NCBI GenBank assembly: GCA_964446585.1
Contig: CAYUPI010000002.1
Span: 124,001-188,000, forward strand
Direction: 5' to 3'
Source of the DNA: CAYUPI01 sp964446585
Lineage (GTDB): Bacteria; Verrucomicrobiota; Verrucomicrobiia; Limisphaerales; UBA8199
Length of the DNA stretch: 64,000 bases
The position numbers were made by a program, and so were the translations under genes. Position 1 is the first letter of the stretch; each line of letters opens with the position of its first letter. Shown piece after piece: positions 8,265 through 17,981 of the stretch. Under the pieces are notes generated by a model. It saw only the letters and a list, made by a program, of their open reading frames with translations. It was not told where the DNA came from and searched no databases.

Positions 8265-9830
8265 ATGAACTTATTCAGGCGGAAAAGCGTCACAGACCTG
8301 CAGGCGGAAGCGTTGACGGATCAAAGCCTCAAACGGGCCCTTGGCGCATTGAATCTCACGGCCTTGGGAGTCGGAGCTATTATTGGCACGGGAATTTTTG
8401 TGCTGACAGGGACCGTTGCCGCGCAGAACGCGGGACCGGCCGTTATCCTTTCTTTCGTGCTGGCGGGAATTGCCTCCATCTTCGCCGCGCTCTGTTACAG
8501 TGAATTCGCCTCGCTGGTCCCGATGGCAGGCAGCGCCTATACATACGGTTACGCGACGCTGGGCGAGCTCATCGCCTGGATCATTGGCTGGGATTTGATT
8601 CTGGAGTACGCCGTCGGCGCGATCACAGTTGCGATTGGCTGGTCCGGATACGTCGTCTCCTTTCTCCATGACATCGGAATTGTGGTGCCGCCGCAACTCT
8701 CGGCGGCCCGCGGCACCGAGCTCATCGACATCCCAGCGGCCCTCGCTGCGGGGCTGAAGCTCAGGGGCGGTTGGACTGCCTTTAGCACTGCTCTGGGAGA
8801 CCAAATCAAGACGCTTGGCACTGATCCAGCCACGCTGTCCCACGCAACAGCGATTTTTAACCTGCCGGCGGTTATCATCATCTTCATCGTCACCACCTTG
8901 CTCGTGGTTGGGATCAAGGAATCCGCGAATTTCAACAACCTGATCGTGCTCGTAAAGGTCGCTGTCGTGCTCCTCTTTATCGTCGGGGCCGCTCACGCCA
9001 TCCAGGTGGCCCACTGGCATCCGTTCATACCGACACCGACCGGTGGTGGCCACTTCGGATGGTCGGGAATCATGACCGGCGCAGGAATCGTCTTCTTCGC
9101 TTACATCGGCTTCGATGCAGTAAGCACCGCCGCGCAAGAAGCGAGGAACCCGCAAAGGGACATGCCGATCGGAATCATTGGCTCACTTCTCATCTGCACC
9201 GTCCTCTACATCATTGTCTCCGCCATTGCCACCGGGGTCGTGCCCTACGCTCAATTGGATGTGCCGGACCCGATTGCCGTCGCCGCCGACCACGCCGGCA
9301 TGGATTGGATGGCCAAGCTCATCAAGCTCGGCGCCATTGCCGGACTCTCTTCGGTGATCCTGGTCATGTTGCTGGGTCAATCCCGGGTCTTCTACAGCAT
9401 GGCCCGCGACGGACTATTGCCGCCCATCGTCAGCCAGGTGCATCCGCGCTTCCGCACGCCCTGGATCACTTCCATCATCACCGGCTTGGCGGTCGCCTTT
9501 TTTTCAGCGGTATTCACGGTCCGTGAAGCCGGTAGTCTTTGTTCCATTGGCACCTTGCTCGCGTTTGTGATCGTTTCGGTGGGAATCCTCGTGCTCCGCG
9601 TTCGCGAACCGAATCTGCCGCGCAAGTTTACAACGCCGTGGGTTTGGTTCGTCGCCCCCGCAGGCGCCATCTCCGCGATCGCCTTGATGGCCGCCCTGCC
9701 CTGGACGACCTGGATGCGATTGATCATTTGGTTCGTCATCGGCATCTTCGTTTACTTTTTCTATGGCGCGAACCATAGCGCCCTGGCAAAGACGCCAGCC
9801 AGCGCAACCACCCCGGCGGGCGTGAAGTAA
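8265..9830 (+). CDS. APC-superfamily amino acid permease
   Basis: This 521-residue polytopic inner-membrane transporter resembles cationic amino acid transporters (YfnA/CAT group). The first helix carries LGVGAIIGTGIFVLTG, the substrate/Na-site unwound motif of APC proteins. FFAYIGFDAVSTAAQEARNP is the conserved helix 6 to loop region. About 12-14 hydrophobic segments are present. Proton-coupled uptake of amino acids is the likely role, with specificity unknown. A weak hairpin plus T-run directly follows the stop, so it probably ends its transcript. Confidence 0.88.
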   Translation: MNLFRRKSVTDLQAEALTDQSLKRALGALNLTALGVGAIIGTGIFVLTGTVAAQNAGPAVILSFVLAGIASIFAALCYSEFASLVPMAGSAYTYGYATLGELIAWIIGWDLILEYAVGAITVAIGWSGYVVSFLHDIGIVVPPQLSAARGTELIDIPAALAAGLKLRGGWTAFSTALGDQIKTLGTDPATLSHATAIFNLPAVIIIFIVTTLLVVGIKESANFNNLIVLVKVAVVLLFIVGAAHAIQVAHWHPFIPTPTGGGHFGWSGIMTGAGIVFFAYIGFDAVSTAAQEARNPQRDMPIGIIGSLLICTVLYIIVSAIATGVVPYAQLDVPDPIAVAADHAGMDWMAKLIKLGAIAGLSSVILVMLLGQSRVFYSMARDGLLPPIVSQVHPRFRTPWITSIITGLAVAFFSAVFTVREAGSLCSIGTLLAFVIVSVGILVLRVREPNLPRKFTTPWVWFVAPAGAISAIALMAALPWTTWMRLIIWFVIGIFVYFFYGANHSALAKTPASATTPAGVK

Positions 9831-9855
9831 GCTCGCCAGACCGAGCGCTTTTTTT
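9831..9855 (+). terminator. Weak intrinsic terminator after the permease gene
   Basis: GCTCG (9831-9835) pairs with CGAGC (9842-9846) across a 6-nt loop, and a run of seven T follows at 9849-9855. The stem is short, so efficiency is uncertain. Confidence 0.5.
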
Positions 9856-9883
9856 ACTCCTCAATCGGATTATACTCTCCCCG

Positions 9884-10987
9884 ATGCGTTTCGGTCCGCT
9901 CACACTCAAGTCAAATTTGTTTCTCTCGCCTCTGGCAGGTTACACCAACCTGCCCTTTCGGCTGGCGGTGCGCGAGGTGGGCAGGCTCGACCTCGCCACC
10001 ACCGACCTCGTAAACGCCAGATCGCTGCTCGAGAAAAATCCCAAGGCGTTCAAACTCATCCAAACTTGCCCGGCCGACCGCCCGCTTGCCGTCCAATTGT
10101 TCGGTTCCATCCCCGAAGAAATGCGCGACGCGGCGCTGCTGCTCCAATCGCTCGGGATTGCGGCGGTTGATATCAACATGGGCTGCCCGGTGCGCAAGGT
10201 CTGCCGGGTCGGTGGTGGGTCAGCCATGATGACCGAGCTGGCAAAGACGGCGGCGCTGGTTCGGGGCATGGTCGCGGTACTGAAAATACCTATCACCGCC
10301 AAAATGCGACTCGGCTGGGATGATCAAAACATCACCGCACCGGATCTGGCCCGCGCATTGGAGGACGCCGGTGTCGCCGGCATCTTTGTCCATGGCCGCA
10401 CGCGCGAGCAGGGTTTCGGAGGCGCGGTGAACCTGGACGGCATTCGCGCGGTGGCCCAGGCCGTGCAAGCGATCCCTGTTGTCGGCAATGGCGACGTGAC
10501 CACGCCTGAGGCCGCGAAAAAGATGTTCGACGAAACCGGTTGCGCCGGTGTGAGCATTGGCCGTGGCGCGTTTTACAATCCCTGGATTTTTCTGCACACG
10601 CGCCATTATCTGGACACGGGCGAGTTGCCGGCGGAGCCGCGGTTCGAGGAACGCGTCCGCGTAATGTGCCGCCATTTGGACCTGATGGTTGAGGTCTTCG
10701 GCGAGGAACACGGCTGCCGGATGTTTCGAAAAGTGGCGCCGTGGTATGCCAAGCGATTCGGCCCGGCTAACGAATTCAACAAACGCGTCGTGTGCGTTGC
10801 CTCCAAAGCCGAGTTCCACGACGTTCTGGAAAACTACTTGCGCTGGCGGCAACAATTCCTGGACGACACGGGTGAACTGCTGAGCCGATTCCGGCCCGCG
10901 CCGATGGTCGCCTCGTTCATGGAGGTGCCAGATGCGGCGCAACGTCAGCAGATTCCGGTGCCGAAAGGACCGGTCGAAGTCTGGTAG
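9884..10987 (+). CDS. dus: tRNA-dihydrouridine synthase
   Basis: This 367-residue flavoenzyme reduces uridine in the tRNA D-loop to dihydrouridine. The N-terminus has the Dus signature LSPLAGYTNLPFR. The catalytic cysteine is in DINMGCPVRKV (about residue 101), FMN/tRNA contacts are in ITAKMRLGW and FVHGRTREQGF, and phosphate binding is in PVVGNGDV and GVSIGRGAFYNPWIF. It is closest in pattern to the DusB group. The gene is bounded by a terminator upstream and a repeat hairpin downstream, so it is probably monocistronic. Confidence 0.93.
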   Translation: MRFGPLTLKSNLFLSPLAGYTNLPFRLAVREVGRLDLATTDLVNARSLLEKNPKAFKLIQTCPADRPLAVQLFGSIPEEMRDAALLLQSLGIAAVDINMGCPVRKVCRVGGGSAMMTELAKTAALVRGMVAVLKIPITAKMRLGWDDQNITAPDLARALEDAGVAGIFVHGRTREQGFGGAVNLDGIRAVAQAVQAIPVVGNGDVTTPEAAKKMFDETGCAGVSIGRGAFYNPWIFLHTRHYLDTGELPAEPRFEERVRVMCRHLDLMVEVFGEEHGCRMFRKVAPWYAKRFGPANEFNKRVVCVASKAEFHDVLENYLRWRQQFLDDTGELLSRFRPAPMVASFMEVPDAAQRQQIPVPKGPVEVW

Positions 10988-11014
10988 GGGCAGCAGCGGT
11001 TCTCATTTTCGTTA

Positions 11015-11088
11015 TAGGAGACGAGGTAACGAGTCTCTGACCTCAGGATTTCCAGACTGAAATTAGAGACTCGTTACCTCGTCTCCTA
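11015..11088. repeat. Palindromic repeat, family i (intergenic copy)
   Basis: Perfect 24-bp inverted arms lie at 11015-11038 and 11065-11088, separated by 26 bp; the left arm begins TAGGAGACGAGGTAACGAG. The same arm sequence, with changes, occurs inside ileS (12481-12565) and after the dnaJ-like gene (56470-56553). It could fold as a long hairpin between dus and ileS transcripts. Confidence 0.85.
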
Positions 11089-11177
11089 CGGCGGACAGCC
11101 AGAATGACAATTGCTGCGAGCGCTGGGGCCTTCGTTGACAGTGCTTTCCTGCACTGTTACCGTGCGCCTTCTTTGAG

Positions 11178-14138
11178 ATGGTCATGGATTACAAACACAC
11201 CTTAAACCTGCCGCGAACCGATTTTCCGATGAGGGCCGATCTGGTCACGCGAGAGCCGGAGCGGCTCAGCAAGTGGGCCAGCAGCCGGCTTTACGAGCGC
11301 ATTCAGGCCGAGCGCGCGGGCGCGGAGAAGTTCGTGTTGCACGATGGCCCACCCTTTGCCAACGGCGATGTTCACATCGGCACCGCCCTGAACAAAATTC
11401 TCAAGGATATCATTGTTAAGTACAAGAGTTTGCGTGGATTCCGCGCGCCGTACGTCCCGGGTTGGGATTGTCATGGCCTGCCGATCGAGTTCAAGGTCGC
11501 GCAGGACATGCGCAAGGCTGGCAAAGCGGATGCCGACGCCGCAACCATTCGCAAGGCCTCCGATGCTTATGCGCGCAAGTACATTGATATCCAGCGGGAG
11601 CAGTTTCAGCGGTTTGGCATCCTTGGGGACTGGGCAAATCCCTATCTTACGCTCAACAAGGAGTATGAGGCGGACGAACTTCGGCTGTTCGCGGACATTG
11701 TCGAGCAAGGGTTTGTTTATCGCGGCAAGAAACCGGTCTATTGGAGCATTCCGTGCCGAACGGCTCTGGCGGAGGCGGAAGTCGAATACCGAGACCACGT
11801 CAGCCAAAGCATTTATGTGAAGTTTCCGGTCATCGATCGGCCAGGGACTTTCATCCTCATCTGGACGACCACCCCCTGGACGCTGCCGGCAAATCTCGCC
11901 GTGGCTTACAACTCGACCTTCAGCTATTCGCTCGTAAGGTACGGGGACGAAAGCTTCATCGTTTCGGCGATGCTGCTTTCGGCGGTGGCGCAGAAGTGCG
12001 GCTGGGAAGGCTACCAGATCGTTCGCAGTCTCGATGGGGGCCACCTCAGCCAGCTCGAGTACGAACATCCGTTTTGCAACCGGACCGGCAAACTGTTCGC
12101 CGGTGATGCGTTCGTGGACAACGTCACCGGCACCGGGTTCGTGCATATCGCGCCCGGGCACGGACTGGAGGATTACCTACTGGGGAGCGAACACGGGCTG
12201 CCGATTTATTCACCCGTGGATGATGATGGACGATTTGCGCGCACAACTGATCTGCCGCCCGAGCAGCAAATGCCCGCCGAAATGCTCGGCAAATCGATTC
12301 TCGAAAAGCACGGCCAGAGCGAGGCCAACGAGGCAGTGCTCCACGAACTGAGGCTGCGCCACGCGTTGGTACATCAGGAAAACTATCATCACAGCTATCC
12401 GCACTGTTGGCGCAGCAAGACCCCGGTCATCTTCCGAGCCATGGACCAATGGTTCATCGAGCTCGATCATATCAGCCCGCGTAGCAGCCGAGGTAACGAG
12501 GCTCACGCTGTTTCGGCAACCGGCCCCCAACGCAGTAATCAGAGCCTCGTCACCTCGGCTCCTACAGGTTCTCAGCGAAGCCCTCAGACCCCAACCGCAG
12601 AGGCTGAGGGCATGACGTTCCGCGAGCGCGCGCTTGAGGAGATCAACCGCGTCGAGTGGGTGCCCGATTGGGGCAAGGGCCGCATCGAGGCCGCGGTCAA
12701 GGGCCGGCCGGACTGGTGCATCTCGCGCCAGCGGTCGTGGGGCGTGCCGCTCCCGGCCTTTTACGACATCCAGAATAATCCGATTCTCGATGCTCGGATC
12801 GTCCGTCGCACCGCTGATTTAATCGAGCAACACGGTTCGAATGTCTGGTTCGAAAAATCCGCCTCAGAACTTTGGGCCGCGCTCAGGCCGCCGGACTGGC
12901 AGGGTCTGGAAGCCACCGTGAAGTCGAGCGACACGCTAGATGTTTGGATCGACTCCGGCTCTTCCTCGCGGGCTGTCATTGCGCGGCGCGAGGAAATCCG
13001 TGGAAAGGACAAACATTTTCAGTGCGAGATGTATCTCGAAGGCAGCGACCAGCATCGCGGATGGTTTCAATCCTCCCTGCTTTTGTCCCTGGCCGGAAAC
13101 GGGGCCGCGCCGTTCAAGACCGTCCTCACGCACGGTTTCATGGTGGATGCCGACCGCGAAAAGATCTCCAAGAGCAAACAGACCCAGGCTGGCTACGAAA
13201 AGCCCCAAACTTCCGAAGCCTACGTGAGAAAATGGGGCGCCGACATTATCCGACTCTGGGTCACTTCGCAGGACTTTCGCAATGACATTATCGTCAGCGA
13301 GGAGCGAATCAACAAAGTTTCGGAGACCTATCGCGTGCTTCGCAACGCGCTGCGCTACCAGCTTTCGAATTTGTACGATTTTGATCCCACAGCCCATGGC
13401 GTCCCGGACGACAAGTTGACTGGCCTGGACCGTTGGGTGCTCGACGAATTTGCCCGTCTGGAGCGCGACGTGCTAATGGCCTACGACACGTATGAATTTC
13501 ACGTCGTTTATCAAAGAATCAGTCAATTCGTAGCCGTCGAGTTGTCGGCCATTTATCATGACGCAGTGAAGGACCGTCTCTACACGGATCCGGCCCATTC
13601 GCATCGGCGGCGCTCGACGCAGACGGCGCTGTATCGGATGGTCGGTGGCCTCTGCAGAATGCTGGCGCCAATCCTTGCTTTCACTGCCGATGAAGCATGG
13701 GAATTCGCTCCGGGCAAAGCCGTTGATTCCGCGCACCAGCTCACCTGGCAGCCTTCGACATTCGCTCGCAACGAAACGGAGCGACAAGCATGGAAGGATT
13801 TATTCCACATCCGAGAGGTCGCGCTGACGGCCCTGGAAAAGTCGCGCCAAGCGAAGGAGATCGGCAAAGCGCTGGAGGCCAGACTGATCTTGTCGGGGTC
13901 CGGTGCGCTGATGGCCAGCGCAAAAAGCAATCTGGAGTCACTCCGTGAGCTGCTGAATGTTTCCCAACTCGAACTGCGACCCGATGGCGACGCCGCGCTG
14001 ACGGCTTCGGTCACAAAAGCAGCCGGGCAAAAATGCGAACGCTGTTGGCATTGGGAAACCGACGTGGGATCGAATTCCGAACATCCGACGATTTGCGCCC
14101 GCTGCGTCGAGGCGGTGAGGGAAGCAGTGAGGGTTTAG
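11178..14138 (+). CDS. ileS: Isoleucyl-tRNA synthetase
   Basis: This 986-residue class-I synthetase charges tRNA-Ile. The HIGH motif is GDVHIGTALNKIL (about residue 66) and the KMSKS motif is DREKISKSKQ (about 662). The editing domain lies between, the anticodon-binding helical domain follows, and a C-terminal zinc site has CERCWHW and CARC (about 953-972). ATGs at 11178 and 11184 both fit. Odd feature: between FRAMDQWFIELD and MTFRERALEEI there are about 45 extra residues (about 434-478, including SSRGNEAHAV and SLVTSAPTG). They are encoded by a family-i palindromic repeat that keeps the frame. In E. coli IleRS these flanking segments are nearly adjacent. Confidence 0.95.
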   Translation: MVMDYKHTLNLPRTDFPMRADLVTREPERLSKWASSRLYERIQAERAGAEKFVLHDGPPFANGDVHIGTALNKILKDIIVKYKSLRGFRAPYVPGWDCHGLPIEFKVAQDMRKAGKADADAATIRKASDAYARKYIDIQREQFQRFGILGDWANPYLTLNKEYEADELRLFADIVEQGFVYRGKKPVYWSIPCRTALAEAEVEYRDHVSQSIYVKFPVIDRPGTFILIWTTTPWTLPANLAVAYNSTFSYSLVRYGDESFIVSAMLLSAVAQKCGWEGYQIVRSLDGGHLSQLEYEHPFCNRTGKLFAGDAFVDNVTGTGFVHIAPGHGLEDYLLGSEHGLPIYSPVDDDGRFARTTDLPPEQQMPAEMLGKSILEKHGQSEANEAVLHELRLRHALVHQENYHHSYPHCWRSKTPVIFRAMDQWFIELDHISPRSSRGNEAHAVSATGPQRSNQSLVTSAPTGSQRSPQTPTAEAEGMTFRERALEEINRVEWVPDWGKGRIEAAVKGRPDWCISRQRSWGVPLPAFYDIQNNPILDARIVRRTADLIEQHGSNVWFEKSASELWAALRPPDWQGLEATVKSSDTLDVWIDSGSSSRAVIARREEIRGKDKHFQCEMYLEGSDQHRGWFQSSLLLSLAGNGAAPFKTVLTHGFMVDADREKISKSKQTQAGYEKPQTSEAYVRKWGADIIRLWVTSQDFRNDIIVSEERINKVSETYRVLRNALRYQLSNLYDFDPTAHGVPDDKLTGLDRWVLDEFARLERDVLMAYDTYEFHVVYQRISQFVAVELSAIYHDAVKDRLYTDPAHSHRRRSTQTALYRMVGGLCRMLAPILAFTADEAWEFAPGKAVDSAHQLTWQPSTFARNETERQAWKDLFHIREVALTALEKSRQAKEIGKALEARLILSGSGALMASAKSNLESLRELLNVSQLELRPDGDAALTASVTKAAGQKCERCWHWETDVGSNSEHPTICARCVEAVREAVRV
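12481..12565. repeat. Palindromic repeat, family i, inserted in frame within ileS
   Basis: Arms 12481-12505 (GTAGCAGCCGAGGTAACGAG onwards) and 12541-12565 (ending CACCTCGGCTCCTAC) are inverted copies with about three mismatches, 35 bp apart. They match the intergenic copy at 11015-11088. The element and a few extra flanking codons are translated as part of IleRS. Confidence 0.85.
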
Positions 14139-14204
14139 GTTTCGACTTGCTGCGGGCGCGGATCGCCCTTAATTTTGCCCCGCTAGCGATCGCTATTCGC
14201 CGTT

Positions 14205-14279
14205 GCGCGCTTAGCTCAGTGGAAGAGCACTTCCTTCACACGGAAGGGGTCGCAGGTTCAAGTCCTGCAGCGCGCACCA
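14205..14279 (+). tRNA. tRNA-Val (anticodon CAC)
   Basis: The 75-nt cloverleaf has acceptor GCGCGCT pairing with AGCGCGC, D arm GCTC-AGTGGAA-GAGC, and anticodon arm CTTCC-TTCACAC-GGAAG, whose loop positions 34-36 are CAC (reads GUG). The T arm is GCAGG-TTCAAGT-CCTGC. CCA is encoded at 14277-14279. It lies just downstream of ileS. Confidence 0.95.
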
Positions 14280-14310
14280 TCCCAGGAAGAGCTGCCGCGG
14301 CGAGGTCGTC

Positions 14311-16230
14311 TCATTTCGCGGGCGCGAGCGAAAAGTGGCCGCAGGCATTTGTGCTCAAAAAAGTGCCCAAACTGATGTTCTGTTGTTGCAGGAGAATCGC
14401 TTTGATGGGCGTGCTCAAACCGGTGTGGAAATCCACAAAGTGACCGGAGAGCAACCCACTGCCGCAGTTGGCGCCGAGGCTGAGCCTCTCATCGCCGGAT
14501 TCAGCAATGAATTTGCATGGAGGCTGGAGGAAGACTCGGACAAGGTCAAAAAATGGAGTACCGTTGGTGTCGCTGAGGTCTCCGCCCGAGAGGATCGATA
14601 CGCCGTTAGTGAATTGAAGGACTGGATTCGTGGTCGGCTGCCTGAAAGTAGAGCCCGTAGGTTGGAGTAGGATCGAAAAGCCGCCCGGATAAAGCTTGTC
14701 GGCCCCGGCGCCTTTCAAGTGGAACACATTCGTCCCCTGAATGCTGCTGCCGGCTTGCGGATGCACGGTCAGCCAGCCAAGCAATCGCCCGCGGCCTTTC
14801 AACAACGACGCGTAGAGCGGCCAATCCCCCAGCCGCGACAAACCGCAGCTTTGCGAGAAGCTGATTCCGTCCGGAGTCAACCCGGAGAACGCCACTGTCC
14901 CCTCTTTCTTGATCTGCGCGGTGCCATAGCCCGCGCCATTGGGCACCAGGGGGGAGGAATTAGTATTGTCAAGAGCGAGCGTGTACTTTCCCGCCAGGAT
15001 TGTTGTAGTACCACCACTGTAATAAAGGCGATTGCCACCCACGGATGCGGTCCAAAATCCGTTGCTCACCGAGCCGATGATCTGGGAATTATTATTAATC
15101 GTGACGAGCTGAAGATGCATCGTCAGCGCATTCGTGTTTGGTCGCTGGACAGAGATCTGCGCGTCATGGGCGAGCGAAAAGGCGCCGGAGAAGGAGTAGC
15201 TGTTCGCTCCGATCAGGAGTTTGCCCGAGAAGCTCTTTTGGGAGGACGAAAGCGTGTATTGCAAGAAACCGGAAGATTCCAGGGCGGTGTTCGTGGGGTC
15301 GAAGAACAGGCCTTGATAGGTGCCGGCCTGCGCCGGTTTAGTGAAAAGCACACCGGGCGGCGCGGAGGTAACGGACCCGAGCAGGTTGGTCACGATGACC
15401 GTGTAATACCCTGCGCTCGCATTGGCGTACGCGTTGGGAAAAACGAGCGATGAATTCGTCGCGCCGGCGAGTGGCTGGCCTTGCCAGAGCCATTGATACG
15501 AAAGCAATCCCCCTGTGGCCACCGCCGTGAAAGTCACGCTAGCGCCGCTGGTTGAGGCCACCACGTCTTGAACGACGGGCTGATCGACGACATAGACCGC
15601 TGACGCAGCCGTGGCCTGGACGACGTTGGAGACTGACAGGACGACTGAATAGTTGCCGGCGTTGGTCAGTGCGGCATTTGTGATGGTCAAGGTCGCGGTC
15701 TGGGAGCCGCTGATGTTGCCGCCATCAACGAGGTTGGTGCGGTCTTTCAACCACTGATAGTCAAGTTGATCCACGGGAGGGAGACCGTTCTCCAGGACCG
15801 AAAGCTGGATGTCAGAGCCGACCTGATTCGTGCTCACCATCGGCACGACTGTGAAGATATTCGTATTGATCTCGGCGACATAAACCACCGACACCGCGGT
15901 TGCCCGCAATACCCCTGATACCGACAGGGTCACTACATAAGTGCCGGCATTGGTCGAAACAGCATTCGCGATGGATAGAGTTCTGGTCAGCGAACCGCTG
16001 ACGTTGCCACCGTCCACAAGTATGGCTCCGTTCTGCAACCATTGATAATTGAGTTGGTCAACGGGAGCCAGCCCATTTTCCAAGACGGAAAGCTGCACCA
16101 AAGAGCCGACCAGATTCGTGCTCACGGCCGGCACAACCGTGAAGATGTTCGTGTTGATTTGAGCCTGAACCGACCCGCAAATGGAAAAAATAAACAGCGG
16201 AAGTAGGCCAAAGTGTTGTGATGTTTTCAT
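14311..16230 (-). CDS. Secreted Ig-like repeat protein with shared C-terminal domain
   Basis: The product is about 639 residues. A signal peptide (MKTSQHFGLLPLFIFSICGS, cleavage near VQAQ) is followed by two tandem Ig-like repeats that are nearly identical in plan (each beginning NTNIFTVVP and containing YQW, LVDGGN and NAGTY/NAGNY), a third Ig-like domain, and then a C-terminal region of about 215 residues. That region aligns with the end of the protease at 1-1454 (GxYxGL, SGxLL, YxFSGxF, LA-DAxxS, GxWT, GD-P-Y-SL, GWL). It is probably exported and may mediate surface binding or assembly. A TTG at 16236 is also in frame, but the ATG at 16230 starts the signal. The ligand is unknown. Confidence 0.82.
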   Translation of the reverse strand: MKTSQHFGLLPLFIFSICGSVQAQINTNIFTVVPAVSTNLVGSLVQLSVLENGLAPVDQLNYQWLQNGAILVDGGNVSGSLTRTLSIANAVSTNAGTYVVTLSVSGVLRATAVSVVYVAEINTNIFTVVPMVSTNQVGSDIQLSVLENGLPPVDQLDYQWLKDRTNLVDGGNISGSQTATLTITNAALTNAGNYSVVLSVSNVVQATAASAVYVVDQPVVQDVVASTSGASVTFTAVATGGLLSYQWLWQGQPLAGATNSSLVFPNAYANASAGYYTVIVTNLLGSVTSAPPGVLFTKPAQAGTYQGLFFDPTNTALESSGFLQYTLSSSQKSFSGKLLIGANSYSFSGAFSLAHDAQISVQRPNTNALTMHLQLVTINNNSQIIGSVSNGFWTASVGGNRLYYSGGTTTILAGKYTLALDNTNSSPLVPNGAGYGTAQIKKEGTVAFSGLTPDGISFSQSCGLSRLGDWPLYASLLKGRGRLLGWLTVHPQAGSSIQGTNVFHLKGAGADKLYPGGFSILLQPTGSTFRQPTTNPVLQFTNGVSILSGGDLSDTNGTPFFDLVRVFLQPPCKFIAESGDERLSLGANCGSGLLSGHFVDFHTGLSTPIKAILLQQQNISLGTFLSTNACGHFSLAPAK

Positions 16231-16333
16231 CGCCAATTACCGCCATCATAGAACGAATATTTCGAGGGAGCAATTCACCATTACGATTATCGTTGCGATC
16301 AAAAATCACTAGTTTCATCGTTTCCTGGCACGC

Positions 16334-17953
16334 ATGAACCACGGGCAGAAGAAACCACCGCGTCTGGAACCACCTAAGCACCCGGGCCTGAGCCGCCGCG
16401 ATTTGCTTAAAGGCGTCGCCGGGCTGGGCGCAGCCGGTATATTGACAAGCTGCTCTTCGCTCACCAAAGGAACGACTGACAGCGCCAAATCGTCCATTTC
16501 TACTACACGCGATTTGATCCGACGCGAGAACGAAAAGCCCGGCACCCGCGATTGGCTGCTGCAACACGCGGGCATTGATCCGGCCACAAAATACCGTTGT
16601 CCCTGGATCGAAGGCTACTGCTCGCGCACCAGCGTGCGCGCCGGCGAGAAAATCCGATTCCAGGTCAGCACCAATCCCCCTTCCCCGTTCACAATCGACA
16701 TTTATCGCATGGGCTCCTACGGCGGCGCCGGTGGCCGGCATGTGGCGAGTCTTGGGCCGTTCAAGGGCGAGACGCAACCTGACCCGCCAATTGGAAAAAA
16801 TCGTGTGCGGGAGTGTCAGTGGACAGCGTGCGCTACACTGAAGATCCCGCGCGACTGGCTGAGCGGTGTCTATATTGGCAAGCTGACCACTCAACACGAC
16901 CAGTGGCAGAGCTATGTGATTTTCATCGTGGGTGACGACCGCCGCGCGGACTTTATATTTCAATGCTCCGACATCACCTGGCAGGCGTACAACCGTTGGC
17001 CGAGCCAGTTCGCGCTCTACGACAATGGGCACGAGCACTGGTATTGCGGGCCAGGCGTCGATGTCAGCTTCAATCGGCCCTACGGGAAATACTGCCAAAT
17101 CCTGGATGCGCCCCTCTCAACTGGTTCGGGCGAGTGGTTTCTCTGGGAGTTTCCGCTTGCCTTTTGGATGGAGGCACATGGCTACGACGTCACTTACATT
17201 TCCAATCTCGATACCCATTCCAATCCACATGGACTCCGACGAGCCAAGGGATTCCTTTCGGTTGGCCACGACGAATATTACTCGCTGGAGATGTATCAGA
17301 ACCTGCGGAGTGCAATTAACGACGGGCTGAACGTCGCTTTTCTGTCTGGCAACACCTGTTGTGGACGGATCGCTCTCCGCCCGGACTCGGCAGGCGTTCC
17401 GAATCGGACGTATGGTCGCGTAGATTACTTCGGACCGCGAGATGAGGGCATGATCAAGCGCTTTCCCTCGATGGCGGCGTTTCCGTTTCGCAGCCCGCCC
17501 GAAGGCTTGCTGCTGGGCGCACGCAGCAACGTGCCGCCGTGCACGGGCGGCGCGGACTGGATCTGCACACTGCCCTACCACTGGATTTACGCAGGCACCG
17601 GCATGAAGGAGGGCGACCATATTCCCGGCGTGATCGGGTGGGAATTTCACGGCAACCCGCCCGACCTCCCCGGCCTGGAAATCGTCGCGACGGGCCGGAC
17701 TCAGGACGCTCCCGGCAAGCCCAACGGCGGCATTTATACTGCCACAATTTATCCCGGTCCCAAGGGCAACTTCGTGTTCAACGCTTCCACGTGCTGGTGG
17801 GCCGATGGACTGTCCGAACCGCCCGGTTATGTGCGGCCCTCCGTGTACACCTCACCCAAAGGCCCAGACCCTCGCCTCCAGCGCATCACCGCCAATCTGC
17901 TGGAGCGGATAATTCACGGTGCGGCGAAGGCATCCTCAGGACATGGCCGCTGA
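16334..17953 (+). CDS. Tat-exported N,N-dimethylformamidase beta-subunit-like protein
   Basis: This 539-residue protein has a twin-arginine signal LSRRDLLKGVAGLGAAGIL followed by a lipobox-like TSCSS, so it is probably a periplasmic lipoprotein. The body matches the C-terminal domain of the N,N-dimethylformamidase large subunit: RMGSYGGAGGRHV, SDITWQAYNRW, NRPYGKY, VTYISNLDTH, KGFLSVGHDEYYS and SGNTCCGRI. The true enzyme is a cytoplasmic iron amidohydrolase with a small subunit; none is seen here, and export makes a different substrate likely. It is divergent from the Ig-like protein (103 bp between starts) and convergent with a response regulator 28 bp away. Confidence 0.8.
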   Translation: MNHGQKKPPRLEPPKHPGLSRRDLLKGVAGLGAAGILTSCSSLTKGTTDSAKSSISTTRDLIRRENEKPGTRDWLLQHAGIDPATKYRCPWIEGYCSRTSVRAGEKIRFQVSTNPPSPFTIDIYRMGSYGGAGGRHVASLGPFKGETQPDPPIGKNRVRECQWTACATLKIPRDWLSGVYIGKLTTQHDQWQSYVIFIVGDDRRADFIFQCSDITWQAYNRWPSQFALYDNGHEHWYCGPGVDVSFNRPYGKYCQILDAPLSTGSGEWFLWEFPLAFWMEAHGYDVTYISNLDTHSNPHGLRRAKGFLSVGHDEYYSLEMYQNLRSAINDGLNVAFLSGNTCCGRIALRPDSAGVPNRTYGRVDYFGPRDEGMIKRFPSMAAFPFRSPPEGLLLGARSNVPPCTGGADWICTLPYHWIYAGTGMKEGDHIPGVIGWEFHGNPPDLPGLEIVATGRTQDAPGKPNGGIYTATIYPGPKGNFVFNASTCWWADGLSEPPGYVRPSVYTSPKGPDPRLQRITANLLERIIHGAAKASSGHGR

Positions 17954-17981
17954 CGTCAGTCGGCGCTGATCCCGATTTCAT

